From Promethearchaeota archaeon (GTDB lineage: Archaea; Asgardarchaeota; Lokiarchaeia; Sigyniarchaeales; SOKP01), in the NCBI GenBank assembly GCA_030615145.1, contig JAUWZT010000074.1:1-13621 (forward strand): a DNA stretch of 13,621 bases, in the 5' to 3' direction. Shown here piece by piece: positions 6,820 to 13,621 of the stretch; within the stretch, counting starts at the first letter, position 1; the number at the start of each line of letters is the position of its first letter. Under the pieces are notes generated by a model. That model did not search any database. It was not told where the DNA came from and saw only the letters and a program-made list of their open reading frames with translations. Position numbers and translations under genes: made by a program.

Positions 6820-6832
6820 GATATATATATTA
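6820..6832 (+). promoter_or_regulatory. TATA-like box for the PNPOx-like gene
   Basis: GATATATATATTA, about 20 bases before ATG 6846 and 35 before an in-frame ATG at 6861. The distance fits a very short leader; if transcription starts near 6850, the second ATG would be the true start. Confidence 0.4.
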
Positions 6833-6845
6833 GTGTGAGAAGTTT

Positions 6846-7328
6846 ATGCCGAAATATCATATGAAAAAAAAAGAAAGGGAAATAACAGATAAAAATACAA
6901 TAATTGAAATTTTGAAAAACGGAAAGTTTGCGACGATTTCAATGTGTAGAGCTAACGAACCTTACATCGTAACTTTGAGTTATGGTTTTGACTTTAAACG
7001 GAATTCTTTATACTTTCATAGTGCTAAAGAAGGGTTAAAGGTAGAGTTTTTAAGGGAAAACTCGAACGTGTGTGGCACAATAGTGGATGATCTAGGTTAT
7101 GTAATGAACGATTGTTCTCATAAGTACCGTTCTATCGTATTCTGGGGTAAAATGGCAACTGTAGAGGATTTGGAAGAAAAAAAATACGGTTTTAACATCA
7201 TTCTAAATCACTTAGAAGATAATCCAGGTAAAGTTAAAAAAAGATTCCTTAAAAATGAACAAGCATATGATAATATATGTATGATAAGATTAAATATTTT
7301 TGAGATGACTGGAAAAGCATCGTTGTAA
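6846..7328 (+). CDS. pyridoxamine 5'-phosphate oxidase-related flavoprotein (NimA-like)
   Basis: A 160-residue member of the FMN-binding split-barrel superfamily, NimA-like branch. Visible family marks are KKKEREITD at the front, GKFATISMC, EPYIVTLSYGFD, LYFHSAKEGLKVEFLRENSNVCGTIVDD, CSHKYRSIVFWGKM and NHLEDNP. Members bind FMN or a related cofactor and are annotated as pyridoxamine phosphate oxidase-like or nitroimidazole-reductase-like; the physiological substrate is generally not known, and true PNPOx activity should not be assumed. The cysteine/histidine content (CSHKY, VCGT) is typical of the NimA branch. Cytoplasmic. The listed start is ATG 6846; ATG 6861 gives MKKKEREI and is a real alternative, since the family often begins there. 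It has its own TATA-like box, a T-run behind the stop, and a 59-residue gene 72 bases downstream on the same strand. Confidence 0.87.
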   Translation: MPKYHMKKKEREITDKNTIIEILKNGKFATISMCRANEPYIVTLSYGFDFKRNSLYFHSAKEGLKVEFLRENSNVCGTIVDDLGYVMNDCSHKYRSIVFWGKMATVEDLEEKKYGFNIILNHLEDNPGKVKKRFLKNEQAYDNICMIRLNIFEMTGKASL

Positions 7329-7333
7329 GTAAA

Positions 7334-7341
7334 TTTTTTTT
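7334..7341 (+). terminator. oligo-T terminator behind the PNPOx-like gene
   Basis: Eight T in a row, six bases behind the stop codon, without a stem-loop. Archaeal transcription ends at such T-runs. In DNA this A/T-rich a chance run is possible. Confidence 0.4.
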
Positions 7342-7400
7342 ATACAAATATTTTTAAGAAAACAGAAAATTATTTTTTAACCGCATGATATTTTTATATT

Positions 7401-7580
7401 ATGGACCCTGCTGAAGAAAAAAGAATTGTCAACGAAATACTCAAAGATAGAGCGTTGCCTTATTCTATTGAATTATTAGAAGTTGAAGGAGACAAATACA
7501 CTGTGCGAAATACTTTTGGCTCCACAATAATATATAAGAAAAAGGGAAGTAAATACTTCTTAGAGGACGAATTAGATTAA
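7401..7580 (+). CDS. small conserved-looking protein, 59 residues, function unknown
   Basis: Starts with ATG and ends with TAA; the protein begins MDPAEEKRIVNEILKDRA. Helix is likely at 4-16, followed by four short strands (YSIELLEVEG, KYTVRNT, STIIYKKKG, KYFLEDE), a neat alpha/beta mini-domain with an acidic end. Its composition (low Asn/Ile runs, balanced charges, a clear strand rhythm) is that of a real protein and not of random A/T-rich DNA. I do not recognise the family. It lies 72 bases behind the PNPOx-like gene, with a T-run in between, so it is probably a separate transcript. No cysteines, no membrane segment. Its stop codon overlaps a start-less open stretch on the other strand. Confidence 0.7.
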   Translation: MDPAEEKRIVNEILKDRALPYSIELLEVEGDKYTVRNTFGSTIIYKKKGSKYFLEDELD

Positions 7581-7852
7581 ATTTTTATTCAAATTCAATG
7601 AATTTACTTTCATTACTCTACTTTTAGAACTTTTACTTGATTTTTGTTTAATTAAGAGATTAGGATCCCACAAAATTCTAAATACCGCATAATGTAATAG
7701 TAAACCAACTATCTATACTATTTTTAAACAAAAAGTTATCAAAAGATTATTAATTGAGTAATATTAATAAAAGACAATTATATTTTTTCATACATAAAAT
7801 TATAACATTATTCTTTTATTAAATTAACAAAGAATATTTTTTGGCTAAACTC
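7581..7852. other. long A/T-rich spacer before the 397-residue protein
   Basis: About 270 bases without a gene I can support. A TATA-like stretch CTTTTATTAAATT at 7813-7825 lies about 35 bases before ATG 7853. On the minus strand, 7572-7712 is open for 46 codons but lacks ATG or GTG (one TTG inside). No RNA structure or repeat was recognised. Confidence 0.4.
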
Positions 7853-9034
7853 ATGAGAAAAAGAAAGCTCAAATCTAAGAGTTTTGATGATATGTACAAC
7901 GAACAATTTCGAGCGGTAATAGACAATTATACTTCTCTTTCTATATATAATAAGAAAAGAAGGTCTTTTTGTATTATTCGAAAGAACTTAGCAAAAGATT
8001 ACGAAATTGAAGTTGATGCTTCAGAAGCGCCAGTATTAAACAAACTGCTTGAGTCACCGCAACCTTTTGAAAGTTCAATGGCTAATCTACATATTTTAGA
8101 GAATGAAATTTTTCCCTTAATTGATGCTTTTAAAAATGTGTTTGGAGAGGAAAAAGAGTTAAAATTAAAATCTATTAAATTAGCAATTGGAGGAAGTAAT
8201 ACTGATTACGTGACAATCAGAGAAAATGATTTAACAAAGTATGATGTAAAACCAACTCTTAGTGGATTGAGGGATTTTATTGAAGAAAACGATGATAGCA
8301 TTTTAGGCTTTCTTGATAGTGAGTACATTAGTGAAGAAGGAAATGTAATTTATTTAAATTGTGAAAAAATGGATGTTTCTGATAATATTTACTCTGTAAA
8401 GATCAAAATCCTTGCGTCAATGCAACAGCGAGGATTTTTCCTGCAAGAAGAGCACAAATACTATGGTCTACAATTATTTATTATTATAGAATCAAGAAAA
8501 CCGAATGATGATAAATTATTTAAATTTTTAAAAGAGTTAGGAATCGATTGGGAATTGATCTTTTTCAGAAGGAAGATGGCAATTCACGATTGGACTGAGA
8601 TAGAGTGTCAAAAAAATTCTGAAAACCTTAAATGCTTTATAAGAGCAAAGTATGACACATTAAATTATTTTGACATAAACAACATCATTAGAATGATATT
8701 AAAAAATCAATTACCTTTCAATGTGGCAGAAAAAATGGCTTCTTTATTATACAAGATGAAATCTGAAAGAGCTACAGAATTACAAGAAAAAAATTATCAA
8801 TACGACCCATTTTTAGATGAATCAATACAAAATGAGAAAAATTATCGAAAAACACGCTATATCGATCAAGCACAACCTGTTGACGAATATTCTCTAACAT
8901 TAAAAAAAGCCGAAATTGCAGCAGCAGCTAAAATAGCTTGTGCTTATTTAGGAATCCATAAACAAATTAAAGTTGATAAAGATATCTCCGATGAAGAAAT
9001 TTTAAAATATCAAGGCGAATTAACTAATTTTTAG
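7853..9034 (+). CDS. protein of unknown function, 393-397 residues
   Basis: I do not recognise this family. The front is strongly basic (MRKRKLKSKSFDDMY), then an alpha/beta region runs to about residue 290. It contains strand-like segments (NVIYLNC, YSVKIKILASM, LQLFIIIES, WELIFFRRK, NLKCFIRAKYD) separated by helices (DKLFKFLKELG, INNIIRMILKN, NVAEKMASLLYKM). The last 100 residues have a tyrosine- and acid-rich linker (YQYDPFLDESIQNEKNYRKTRY) and a closing alanine-rich helix (KKAEIAAAAKIACAYLGI). No signal peptide, membrane helix, Walker motif, cysteine pairs or obvious catalytic motif. ATG 7853 is chosen because the TATA-like stretch lies about 35 bases upstream; TTG 7841 would add MAKL. 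Neighbours are unrelated, so context gives no function. It converges with mch. Possible roles such as nucleic-acid binding (basic head) are guesswork. Confidence 0.8.
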   Translation: MRKRKLKSKSFDDMYNEQFRAVIDNYTSLSIYNKKRRSFCIIRKNLAKDYEIEVDASEAPVLNKLLESPQPFESSMANLHILENEIFPLIDAFKNVFGEEKELKLKSIKLAIGGSNTDYVTIRENDLTKYDVKPTLSGLRDFIEENDDSILGFLDSEYISEEGNVIYLNCEKMDVSDNIYSVKIKILASMQQRGFFLQEEHKYYGLQLFIIIESRKPNDDKLFKFLKELGIDWELIFFRRKMAIHDWTEIECQKNSENLKCFIRAKYDTLNYFDINNIIRMILKNQLPFNVAEKMASLLYKMKSERATELQEKNYQYDPFLDESIQNEKNYRKTRYIDQAQPVDEYSLTLKKAEIAAAAKIACAYLGIHKQIKVDKDISDEEILKYQGELTNF

Positions 9035-9060
9035 GTTTTTAACCGTTATTTAACATAAAT

Positions 9061-9068
9061 AAAAAAAA
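9061..9068 (-). terminator. oligo-T terminator behind mch
   Basis: Eight A on the plus strand, that is eight T on the minus strand, 27 bases behind the mch stop codon. It lies in the short convergent spacer and could end mch transcription. No stem-loop. Confidence 0.35.
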
Positions 9069-9095
9069 ATTAGAGTAATATTGATGAAGTTAATT

Positions 9096-10094
9096 TTAAT
9101 TTAACGTATAGGATTCTTTTAATAAATTATGGTTAATTTCACCAACTGTAATACTCTTTCCTGTTTGAACATTCGTTATTGTATAAATTGCCGGAGCGAA
9201 TAATCCTGGATCAATCGCATAGAAATCATAATTCGCTGCTTTAAATGTTTCTAAAAATGGTCGTCCATAACTAGACGATGTATTGGCTGGAGCTTTTTTA
9301 AGCAGATCAAAAATCTCAGCTTGTTTGTCTTTTTCGACATCAATTGTATAGTAAGTCATACCAGCTGCACTAATTGAATCATTAGTTCGCCCCATAGCTC
9401 CAAGATCATCTTTAGCAATAGGGGCTATTGTAGTCGTTCCAAAACCGTCTTTGAGTACATCTAAAGGAAATTTTATTTCATGGAGTTTATGTATGCCCGT
9501 TTCTACGATTCTAGCAGCAACTTGGATAGACCCCGTTAAACAAGCAGTAGGTGCGCAGACGGCATAAGTCTTACTTGGATCTACTCCACATTTTTCTGCT
9601 ACTATTGCCATCACTTCTTCGTTAGGCAACTTTGCGGTTTCAAAAACAATCACAGCACAGTCCGAATCATCGGTGTATTTAATTTCTTCAAATAACTTTT
9701 CAACTTTACTTTTAGCTCTAGCAGGTCCTGAACCTAATGATTGAAAAATTGTCTTTTTTTTTATTACACCTTCTTTTTCTACTTCTTTTTTCAACTTTAC
9801 GTTCCAACCAGCCAATTGAGAGGCCATACAAGAGATTAGAGGTTCAGAGGTAAATACATTGACACTCGGTATATAATGACCATCTAAGTTATAGGAAGTA
9901 AAATCAACTGTTCCTAATCCGCCCATACAAATTTCACCAACTAGTTTTCCCCCGTTCCACGATGCATTTGTCATATCTAAGACTGTAGCGCCGTTATCAA
10001 ATTTATGTATTTCGGCTTTATAAAATTCTTTATTTTCGATTATTTTTTCAACAAGCTTTAAAGTTAGCTCATTAATTTTGACATGGTGTGTCAT
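9096..10094 (-). CDS. mch: methenyl-tetrahydromethanopterin cyclohydrolase
   Basis: Interconverts methenyl- and formyl-tetrahydromethanopterin (EC 3.5.4.27) in C1 transfer, a step of the archaeal Wood-Ljungdahl methyl branch and of methanogenesis. The sequence matches the family along its full length: CMGGLGTVDFTSY, LISCMASQLAGW, SLGSGPARA, DDSDCAVIVFET, CGVDPSKTYAVCAPTAC, GSIQVAARIVETGIHKL, TTTIAPIAKDDLGAMGRTND, SYGRPF and FYAIDPGLFAPA. Compared with the Methanopyrus enzyme as I remember it, about nine extra residues (VEKEGVIKKK) sit before SLGSGPARA. ATG 10094 is preferred; a GTG at 10103 would add three residues. Cytoplasmic. Shares an 85-94-base divergent spacer with the DHH nuclease gene. 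No other genes of the C1 pathway are in the window, so it appears as a single gene here. Confidence 0.95.
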   Translation of the reverse strand: MTHHVKINELTLKLVEKIIENKEFYKAEIHKFDNGATVLDMTNASWNGGKLVGEICMGGLGTVDFTSYNLDGHYIPSVNVFTSEPLISCMASQLAGWNVKLKKEVEKEGVIKKKTIFQSLGSGPARAKSKVEKLFEEIKYTDDSDCAVIVFETAKLPNEEVMAIVAEKCGVDPSKTYAVCAPTACLTGSIQVAARIVETGIHKLHEIKFPLDVLKDGFGTTTIAPIAKDDLGAMGRTNDSISAAGMTYYTIDVEKDKQAEIFDLLKKAPANTSSSYGRPFLETFKAANYDFYAIDPGLFAPAIYTITNVQTGKSITVGEINHNLLKESYTLN

Positions 10095-10123
10095 ATTTTT
10101 CACTTAATATTTTTTTTTAATTG

Positions 10124-10136
10124 AGTATTTAATATT
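10124..10136 (-). promoter_or_regulatory. TATA-like box for mch
   Basis: The minus strand reads TTAATATTAAATA in this stretch, about 30-42 bases before ATG 10094. Transcription would begin about 10 bases before the ATG, leaving almost no leader. Weak by itself, since the whole spacer is A/T. Confidence 0.35.
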
Positions 10137-10149
10137 AAATTCTTATTTT

Positions 10150-10160
10150 AATATATAAAT
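10150..10160 (+). promoter_or_regulatory. TATA-like box for the DHH nuclease gene
   Basis: AATATATAAAT, centred about 33 bases before ATG 10189. It predicts a leader of only a few bases. A second A/T box (TTTATATTA, 10165-10173) is closer. No Shine-Dalgarno is present. Confidence 0.4.
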
Positions 10161-10188
10161 TAAGTTTATATTAAAATTTTATAAAAAA

Positions 10189-11694
10189 ATGAATAAAAAA
10201 CTTAAACGATTAACATCTGATCTAACAGAAACTATAAAATGGTTTCAAGATCATTTAAAAAAATCTGAGGCTTCTGTTCAGATATATACTCATTTAGATG
10301 CAGATGGGTTAACATCTGGGGCAATTCTTGGGAAGGCTCTATATAGAGAGCATATACCTTTTCAGATCTCTGTGTTAAGACAATTAGAAAGAGAAGAGAT
10401 TTTAAAAATTGCTGAAAAGGTTCAGGACTATAATAATTTGTTGATTTTTTCTGATTTTGGAAGCGGACAATATTTAGAACTTGATGATAAATTGAATAAT
10501 GATAATGAAAATACTCCTTATATTATTTTAGATCACCATTTTCCCCAAAATATATCAGATAAGAATGACGATAAAATTAAAGAAGTTTACAAAAATTCGA
10601 AGCCTTGGCATATCAATCCTTATTTTTATGAAATTGATGGTAGTAAAGAAATTTCTGGAGCAGGAATTTGTTACTTCTTTGCTAAAGCGTTAAATGAGAA
10701 TAATTTAGATTTGTCTCCAATAGCACTTATAGGAGCAACGGGTGATATTCAAAATCAGGGACCTAATAATTCTTTTACCGGGTTAAATTCTATTATTTTA
10801 GAACATGCCACTAAGGCAGATTTAGTTGAAATGGTAAATGACTTGAATTTTTCTCCTATTAAACCTATAAACGAAGCAATAGCTTACTCCAGCGATATTA
10901 ATCTACCGGGATTAAGTGGAAATACGAGTAAAATGTTAAAATTTTTACAAACTTTAGGAATTTTAATGGAAAATTCAGATGGAAATATAAGAACTTTAAA
11001 TGATTTTAACCAAGAAGAAAAACAGAAAGTTTCTTCGGCCATAATTAGATATATATCTCTTAAACTCGATGTTGAGCCTTCTGAAATTATAAAAAAGCTT
11101 ATTATTAATAGGTATATATTAAAAAATGAATTAGTTGGTTCTGAATTACACGATTTAAAAGAATTTTCTTATCTTTTAAATTCATGCGGGAGGAGTAATA
11201 ATGGATCGTTAGGAATCGCTATTGCAATGGGTGATAGAAGAATCGCTTATAAGAACGCAAGAAAGCAATTAACAGAATACAAGAAATCTTTAGCCCAAGC
11301 ATTATCATGGATACATGATGAAAATAAAATTCAACTTAAAGAGCACATCCAATTTTTTTTTGGAGAAGAAGTCATATCAGAAAATATTATTGGTACAATT
11401 GCTTCCATGTTAATATTTAGTAAAAGCGATATAATAGATAAATCCAAACCTATTTTTGGGTGTGCAAAAAGAAAAGAGGAGGAGGTTTATAAAATCTCGG
11501 GAAGGGCACATGAAAGTATTGTGAAAAAGGGGGTAAACCTTTCAGAGGCGATCAGAGAAGCACTAAACCTTTCAGATTTAGACGCATTAGGGGGAGGTCA
11601 TCCGCCAGCTGCAGGTACTAAAGTCCCAGTTGATAAAATTGATACCTTCTTAGAAAACTGTAATAAAATAATTAAAAAACAATTACAAGAATAA
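10189..11694 (+). CDS. DHH/DHHA1 phosphoesterase, archaeal RecJ/GAN-like nuclease
   Basis: A 501-residue protein with the DHH motifs for two metal ions: HLDADG at 35-40 (motif I), SDFGSG with Asp89 (II), LDHH at 114-117 (III) and GATGD with Asp186 (IV). The C-terminal DHHA1 domain carries GGGHPPAAG at 468-476, which grips the nucleic-acid end. All catalytic residues are present, so it should be an active nuclease, not a Cdc45-like dead form. Archaeal homologues include RecJ-like exonucleases and GAN, which joins the GINS-MCM helicase at the replication fork and is related to eukaryotic Cdc45. Whether this one works on DNA or RNA cannot be read. No signal or membrane segment. Divergent from mch, convergent with the CPSF2-like gene after 28 bases. 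Starts with ATG and a short basic helix. Confidence 0.9.
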   Translation: MNKKLKRLTSDLTETIKWFQDHLKKSEASVQIYTHLDADGLTSGAILGKALYREHIPFQISVLRQLEREEILKIAEKVQDYNNLLIFSDFGSGQYLELDDKLNNDNENTPYIILDHHFPQNISDKNDDKIKEVYKNSKPWHINPYFYEIDGSKEISGAGICYFFAKALNENNLDLSPIALIGATGDIQNQGPNNSFTGLNSIILEHATKADLVEMVNDLNFSPIKPINEAIAYSSDINLPGLSGNTSKMLKFLQTLGILMENSDGNIRTLNDFNQEEKQKVSSAIIRYISLKLDVEPSEIIKKLIINRYILKNELVGSELHDLKEFSYLLNSCGRSNNGSLGIAIAMGDRRIAYKNARKQLTEYKKSLAQALSWIHDENKIQLKEHIQFFFGEEVISENIIGTIASMLIFSKSDIIDKSKPIFGCAKRKEEEVYKISGRAHESIVKKGVNLSEAIREALNLSDLDALGGGHPPAAGTKVPVDKIDTFLENCNKIIKKQLQE

Positions 11695-11722
11695 CGAGAT
11701 AGTTCCTTTAATCTGCATTTTT

Positions 11723-13030
11723 CTATATCTTATAAGTTTCACCGATTTCAGGAGCAACTGAATTAAAACCTTTGTCTGACAAATCGTAAGCAAATGATGT
11801 CGTTGATTTTGCATCTCCATGTATACAAAAAATAAATTTAGAATCGTTTTGAAACTTTAAATCTTCGATATATCTGTGTAAATGAATTTTATCAGCGTGG
11901 CTAGAAAAATCATAATAATCTATATTACAATTTGCCTTGATATAAATATCTCTTGTACGATAATCCCTACTGTTTCTTTCTTTAAACTCGAAAATTCTTT
12001 CATCAATTAATTTTCTTCCAGGAGTCCCTTCGACTTGATATCCCACAAGAAAAACTGCTGAGCTTGAGTCAGTTAAGATCGAGCTGATATATTCAAGAGC
12101 TGCACCTCCTTTTAACATACCTGATGGAGATATGATTAAACCATCTGATCTCTTTTTAACAATCTTTCTTTTTTCTCTAGATGTTATTAATTGAGCCTTT
12201 TTTAAAGCAGACTTATATTCAGCAAAATTTTTAAAAGAATTAGGAAATTGAGCGTACTCTGTCGAAACTTTTCGTGCTAAACCATCAATAAATATTTCAC
12301 TTTTAAAATTGTATTTTTGCAAAACTAACAAGATTTCTTGTGAGCGAGCAACCCCAAAAGCAGGAACGAGAACTTTTCCGCCATTCTCAATAATATTAAG
12401 AGCATCATCAATAAATCTTTTTTCAAGTTCCGCTCTTATAGGATGTTCTCTTAAAGAATACGTGGATTCCGTAATTAATACATCAATTTCAGGTAATTTA
12501 GAAGGTTCAGCGGGAGAAACTAGGTTCGTTTCTTGAGTATTGAGATCTCCAGTGTAAAGAATTCTCTTATTATCGACTTCTACTAATATAGATACGCTAC
12601 CGGGAATGTGTCCTGCGTCGTAAAATGTAATATAAAAATTATCGTCAATCTTCTGTCGTACTTCGTTGCTAAGAAAAGAAGCGTTTTTAATTGTTTTTTG
12701 TAATTCTCTATACCCGAACGGGTGAGGATAATTGGAGATTTTAATCGTATCTCTTATCAATATCTCTGACATCCTAAGTGTTAGAGGGTTGGTAAAGAGG
12801 GGAATGTCTTTGTTTTTAAATAAAAAAGGTAAAGCTCCAGAATGATCTACATGGCAGTGAGATAACGCAATAGCTTTAAGATTGCTAAAATCTCCATCTA
12901 AGGGTAATCTCTCTTCGCCCTTGAATCTAATACCATAATCTAAAATACATTGTGCTCCATTATTTGACTCAATTAGGACTGCTGACCTCCCTACTTCTCT
13001 ACATCCACCAAGAAATCTTATTTGCGGCAT
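11723..13030 (-). CDS. beta-CASP metallo-beta-lactamase-fold nuclease, CPSF2-like
   Basis: A 435-residue RNA-processing nuclease. The metallo-beta-lactamase half shows SHCHVDHSG at 57-65 (His58, His60, Asp62, His63), DAGHIPGS with His141 and YTGDL with Asp162. The beta-CASP half shows TEST (Glu188, motif A), SSHAD (His378, motif B) and CIHGD (His404, motif C). SPSGMLKGGAALEYI at 301-315 is typical of CPSF-73-type enzymes and unlike RNase J. No KH domains are fused to the front, which separates it from aCPSF1 (FttA, the termination factor); length and motifs fit archaeal aCPSF2. All metal ligands are present, so it is likely an active endo- or exoribonuclease. Cytoplasmic. Starts with ATG; a TATA-like box lies about 26 bases upstream. 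Shares a 130-base divergent spacer with the MTA phosphorylase gene. Confidence 0.92.
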   Translation of the reverse strand: MPQIRFLGGCREVGRSAVLIESNNGAQCILDYGIRFKGEERLPLDGDFSNLKAIALSHCHVDHSGALPFLFKNKDIPLFTNPLTLRMSEILIRDTIKISNYPHPFGYRELQKTIKNASFLSNEVRQKIDDNFYITFYDAGHIPGSVSILVEVDNKRILYTGDLNTQETNLVSPAEPSKLPEIDVLITESTYSLREHPIRAELEKRFIDDALNIIENGGKVLVPAFGVARSQEILLVLQKYNFKSEIFIDGLARKVSTEYAQFPNSFKNFAEYKSALKKAQLITSREKRKIVKKRSDGLIISPSGMLKGGAALEYISSILTDSSSAVFLVGYQVEGTPGRKLIDERIFEFKERNSRDYRTRDIYIKANCNIDYYDFSSHADKIHLHRYIEDLKFQNDSKFIFCIHGDAKSTTSFAYDLSDKGFNSVAPEIGETYKI

Positions 13031-13051
13031 TGTTGCTTTATTTTAGATAAC

Positions 13052-13062
13052 TTATTATAATA
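13052..13062 (-). promoter_or_regulatory. TATA-like box for the CPSF2-like gene
   Basis: The minus strand reads TATATTATAATAAG across this stretch, about 26 bases before ATG 13030. This fits a leaderless or near-leaderless mRNA. Confidence 0.4.
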
Positions 13063-13113
13063 TAAAATATCAAAAAACTTTTTACCTAGTTAAAACAATC
13101 CAAAAATATCAAG

Positions 13114-13124
13114 TTTTTTATTTA
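13114..13124 (+). promoter_or_regulatory. possible TATA box for the MTA phosphorylase gene
   Basis: TTTTTTATTTA, centred about 42 bases before ATG 13161. It predicts a leader of about 15 bases containing the purine-rich AAAAGGGATTGAAAT, whose GGGA could be a weak ribosome site. Confidence 0.35.
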
Positions 13125-13160
13125 GTATTATTCAAACATCGAAAAAAAAGGGATTGAAAT

Positions 13161-13621
13161 ATGAAATTAGAAGGAAAAGCTGATATTGGAATTATTGGTG
13201 GAACGGGTTCAGGCGTTGAACTTGATAATATTGAGGATATAAAGGTATATACACCCTATGGAAATACATCTGATTTTGTTAAAGTTGGCGAATTTAAAGG
13301 AAAGAAAGTAGCATTTATATCTCGTCATGGAACTGGGCATACAATACCACCACATAAAGTAAATTCTAGAGCTAATCTATGGGCTTTAAAAGAATTGGGA
13401 GTAAAATATATAATTTCACCTTCAGCAGTTGGATCTCTAAAAAAGGAGCATGATAAACGCAAATTTGTAATCGTTGATCAATACATTGATAGAACTAAAA
13501 AAAGGTTCGATACTTTTTATGAAGGCGGGCAAGTCTGCCATATTAGCCAAGCAGACCCTTATTGCTCTTATTTAAATAATTTATTTTACGAAACTGGAAA
13601 ATCTATTGAGGGGTTAGAAAT
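13161..13621 (+). CDS. mtnP: S-methyl-5'-thioadenosine phosphorylase, 5' part (runs off the window)
   Basis: The first 153 codons of a purine-nucleoside phosphorylase family 2 enzyme that splits methylthioadenosine with phosphate into adenine and methylthioribose-1-phosphate, salvaging the by-product of polyamine synthesis and other S-adenosylmethionine reactions. Visible marks are IGIIGGTGSGVEL (phosphate loop) at 8-20, FISRHGTGHTIPPHKVNSRAN at about 53-73, LKELGVKYIISPSAVGSL, IVDQYIDRT, and RFDTFYEGG. Family length is about 260-280 residues, so roughly the last 110 are missing because of the window edge, not because of a break. ATG 13161 puts the phosphate loop at its usual distance from the N-terminus. 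Methylthioinosine or guanosine phosphorylase are close relatives and cannot be fully excluded from the first half. Divergent from the CPSF2-like gene. Confidence 0.92.
   Translation, partial: MKLEGKADIGIIGGTGSGVELDNIEDIKVYTPYGNTSDFVKVGEFKGKKVAFISRHGTGHTIPPHKVNSRANLWALKELGVKYIISPSAVGSLKKEHDKRKFVIVDQYIDRTKKRFDTFYEGGQVCHISQADPYCSYLNNLFYETGKSIEGLE

Noticed and set aside
12309..12536. 75-codon plus-strand frame inside the CPSF2-like gene
   Set aside because: Antisense to conserved beta-CASP motifs; a shadow frame.
13503..13515. GGTTCGATAC resembling a tRNA T-arm
   Set aside because: It lies in the MTA phosphorylase frame and encodes the conserved RFDTF; no acceptor stem or anticodon arm around it.

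Overview
The window looks like a piece of an archaeal chromosome with low GC content (strongly A/T-rich genes and spacers). Methenyl-tetrahydromethanopterin cyclohydrolase, an archaemetzincin, a presenilin-type GxGD membrane protease, a RecJ/GAN-like DHH nuclease, a CPSF2-like beta-CASP nuclease and an MTA phosphorylase all point to Archaea. The mix of these genes, the eukaryote-like presenilin homologue and the low GC suggest an Asgard (Lokiarchaeia-like) genome. The lineage is inference from gene content; no marker was compared.

Layout. Positions 214-4520 hold a minus-strand run, transcribed right to left: presenilin-like protease, 3-hydroxyacyl-CoA dehydrogenase, a 55-residue zinc-ribbon protein whose only sensible start is ATT, an Fe-S protein with a winged-helix-like front and two ferredoxin clusters, and a 96-residue winged-helix protein. 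Archaemetzincin (4640-5341, plus) converges with a GT4 glycosyltransferase (minus); their stop codons overlap. From 6846 come a NimA/PNPOx-like flavoprotein, a 59-residue small protein and a 397-residue protein of unknown function, all plus. Then come mch (minus), the DHH nuclease (plus), the CPSF2-like nuclease (minus) and the 5' part of an MTA phosphorylase (plus) that runs off the right edge.

How the genes relate. Most are single housekeeping units and not one pathway: C1 transfer on tetrahydromethanopterin (mch), acyl-CoA oxidation (dehydrogenase), DNA maintenance or replication (DHH), RNA processing (CPSF2-like), S-adenosylmethionine by-product salvage (MTAP), glycan or glycolipid synthesis (GT4) and proteolysis (presenilin-like, archaemetzincin). 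Strand changes are frequent and most spacers carry a TATA-like box about 20-35 bases before the start codon with no Shine-Dalgarno, which suggests mainly leaderless or very short-leader mRNAs.

Most notable: (1) the zinc-ribbon gene with a perfect-looking GGAGGG ribosome site followed by ATT; (2) a 43-bp near-exact copy of the 3' end of the dehydrogenase gene, stop codon included, placed behind the Fe-S gene; (3) an extra residue in the zinc-binding motif of the archaemetzincin; (4) the presenilin-like protease; (5) the unrecognised 397-residue protein. I found no tRNA, rRNA, CRISPR array or insertion sequence.
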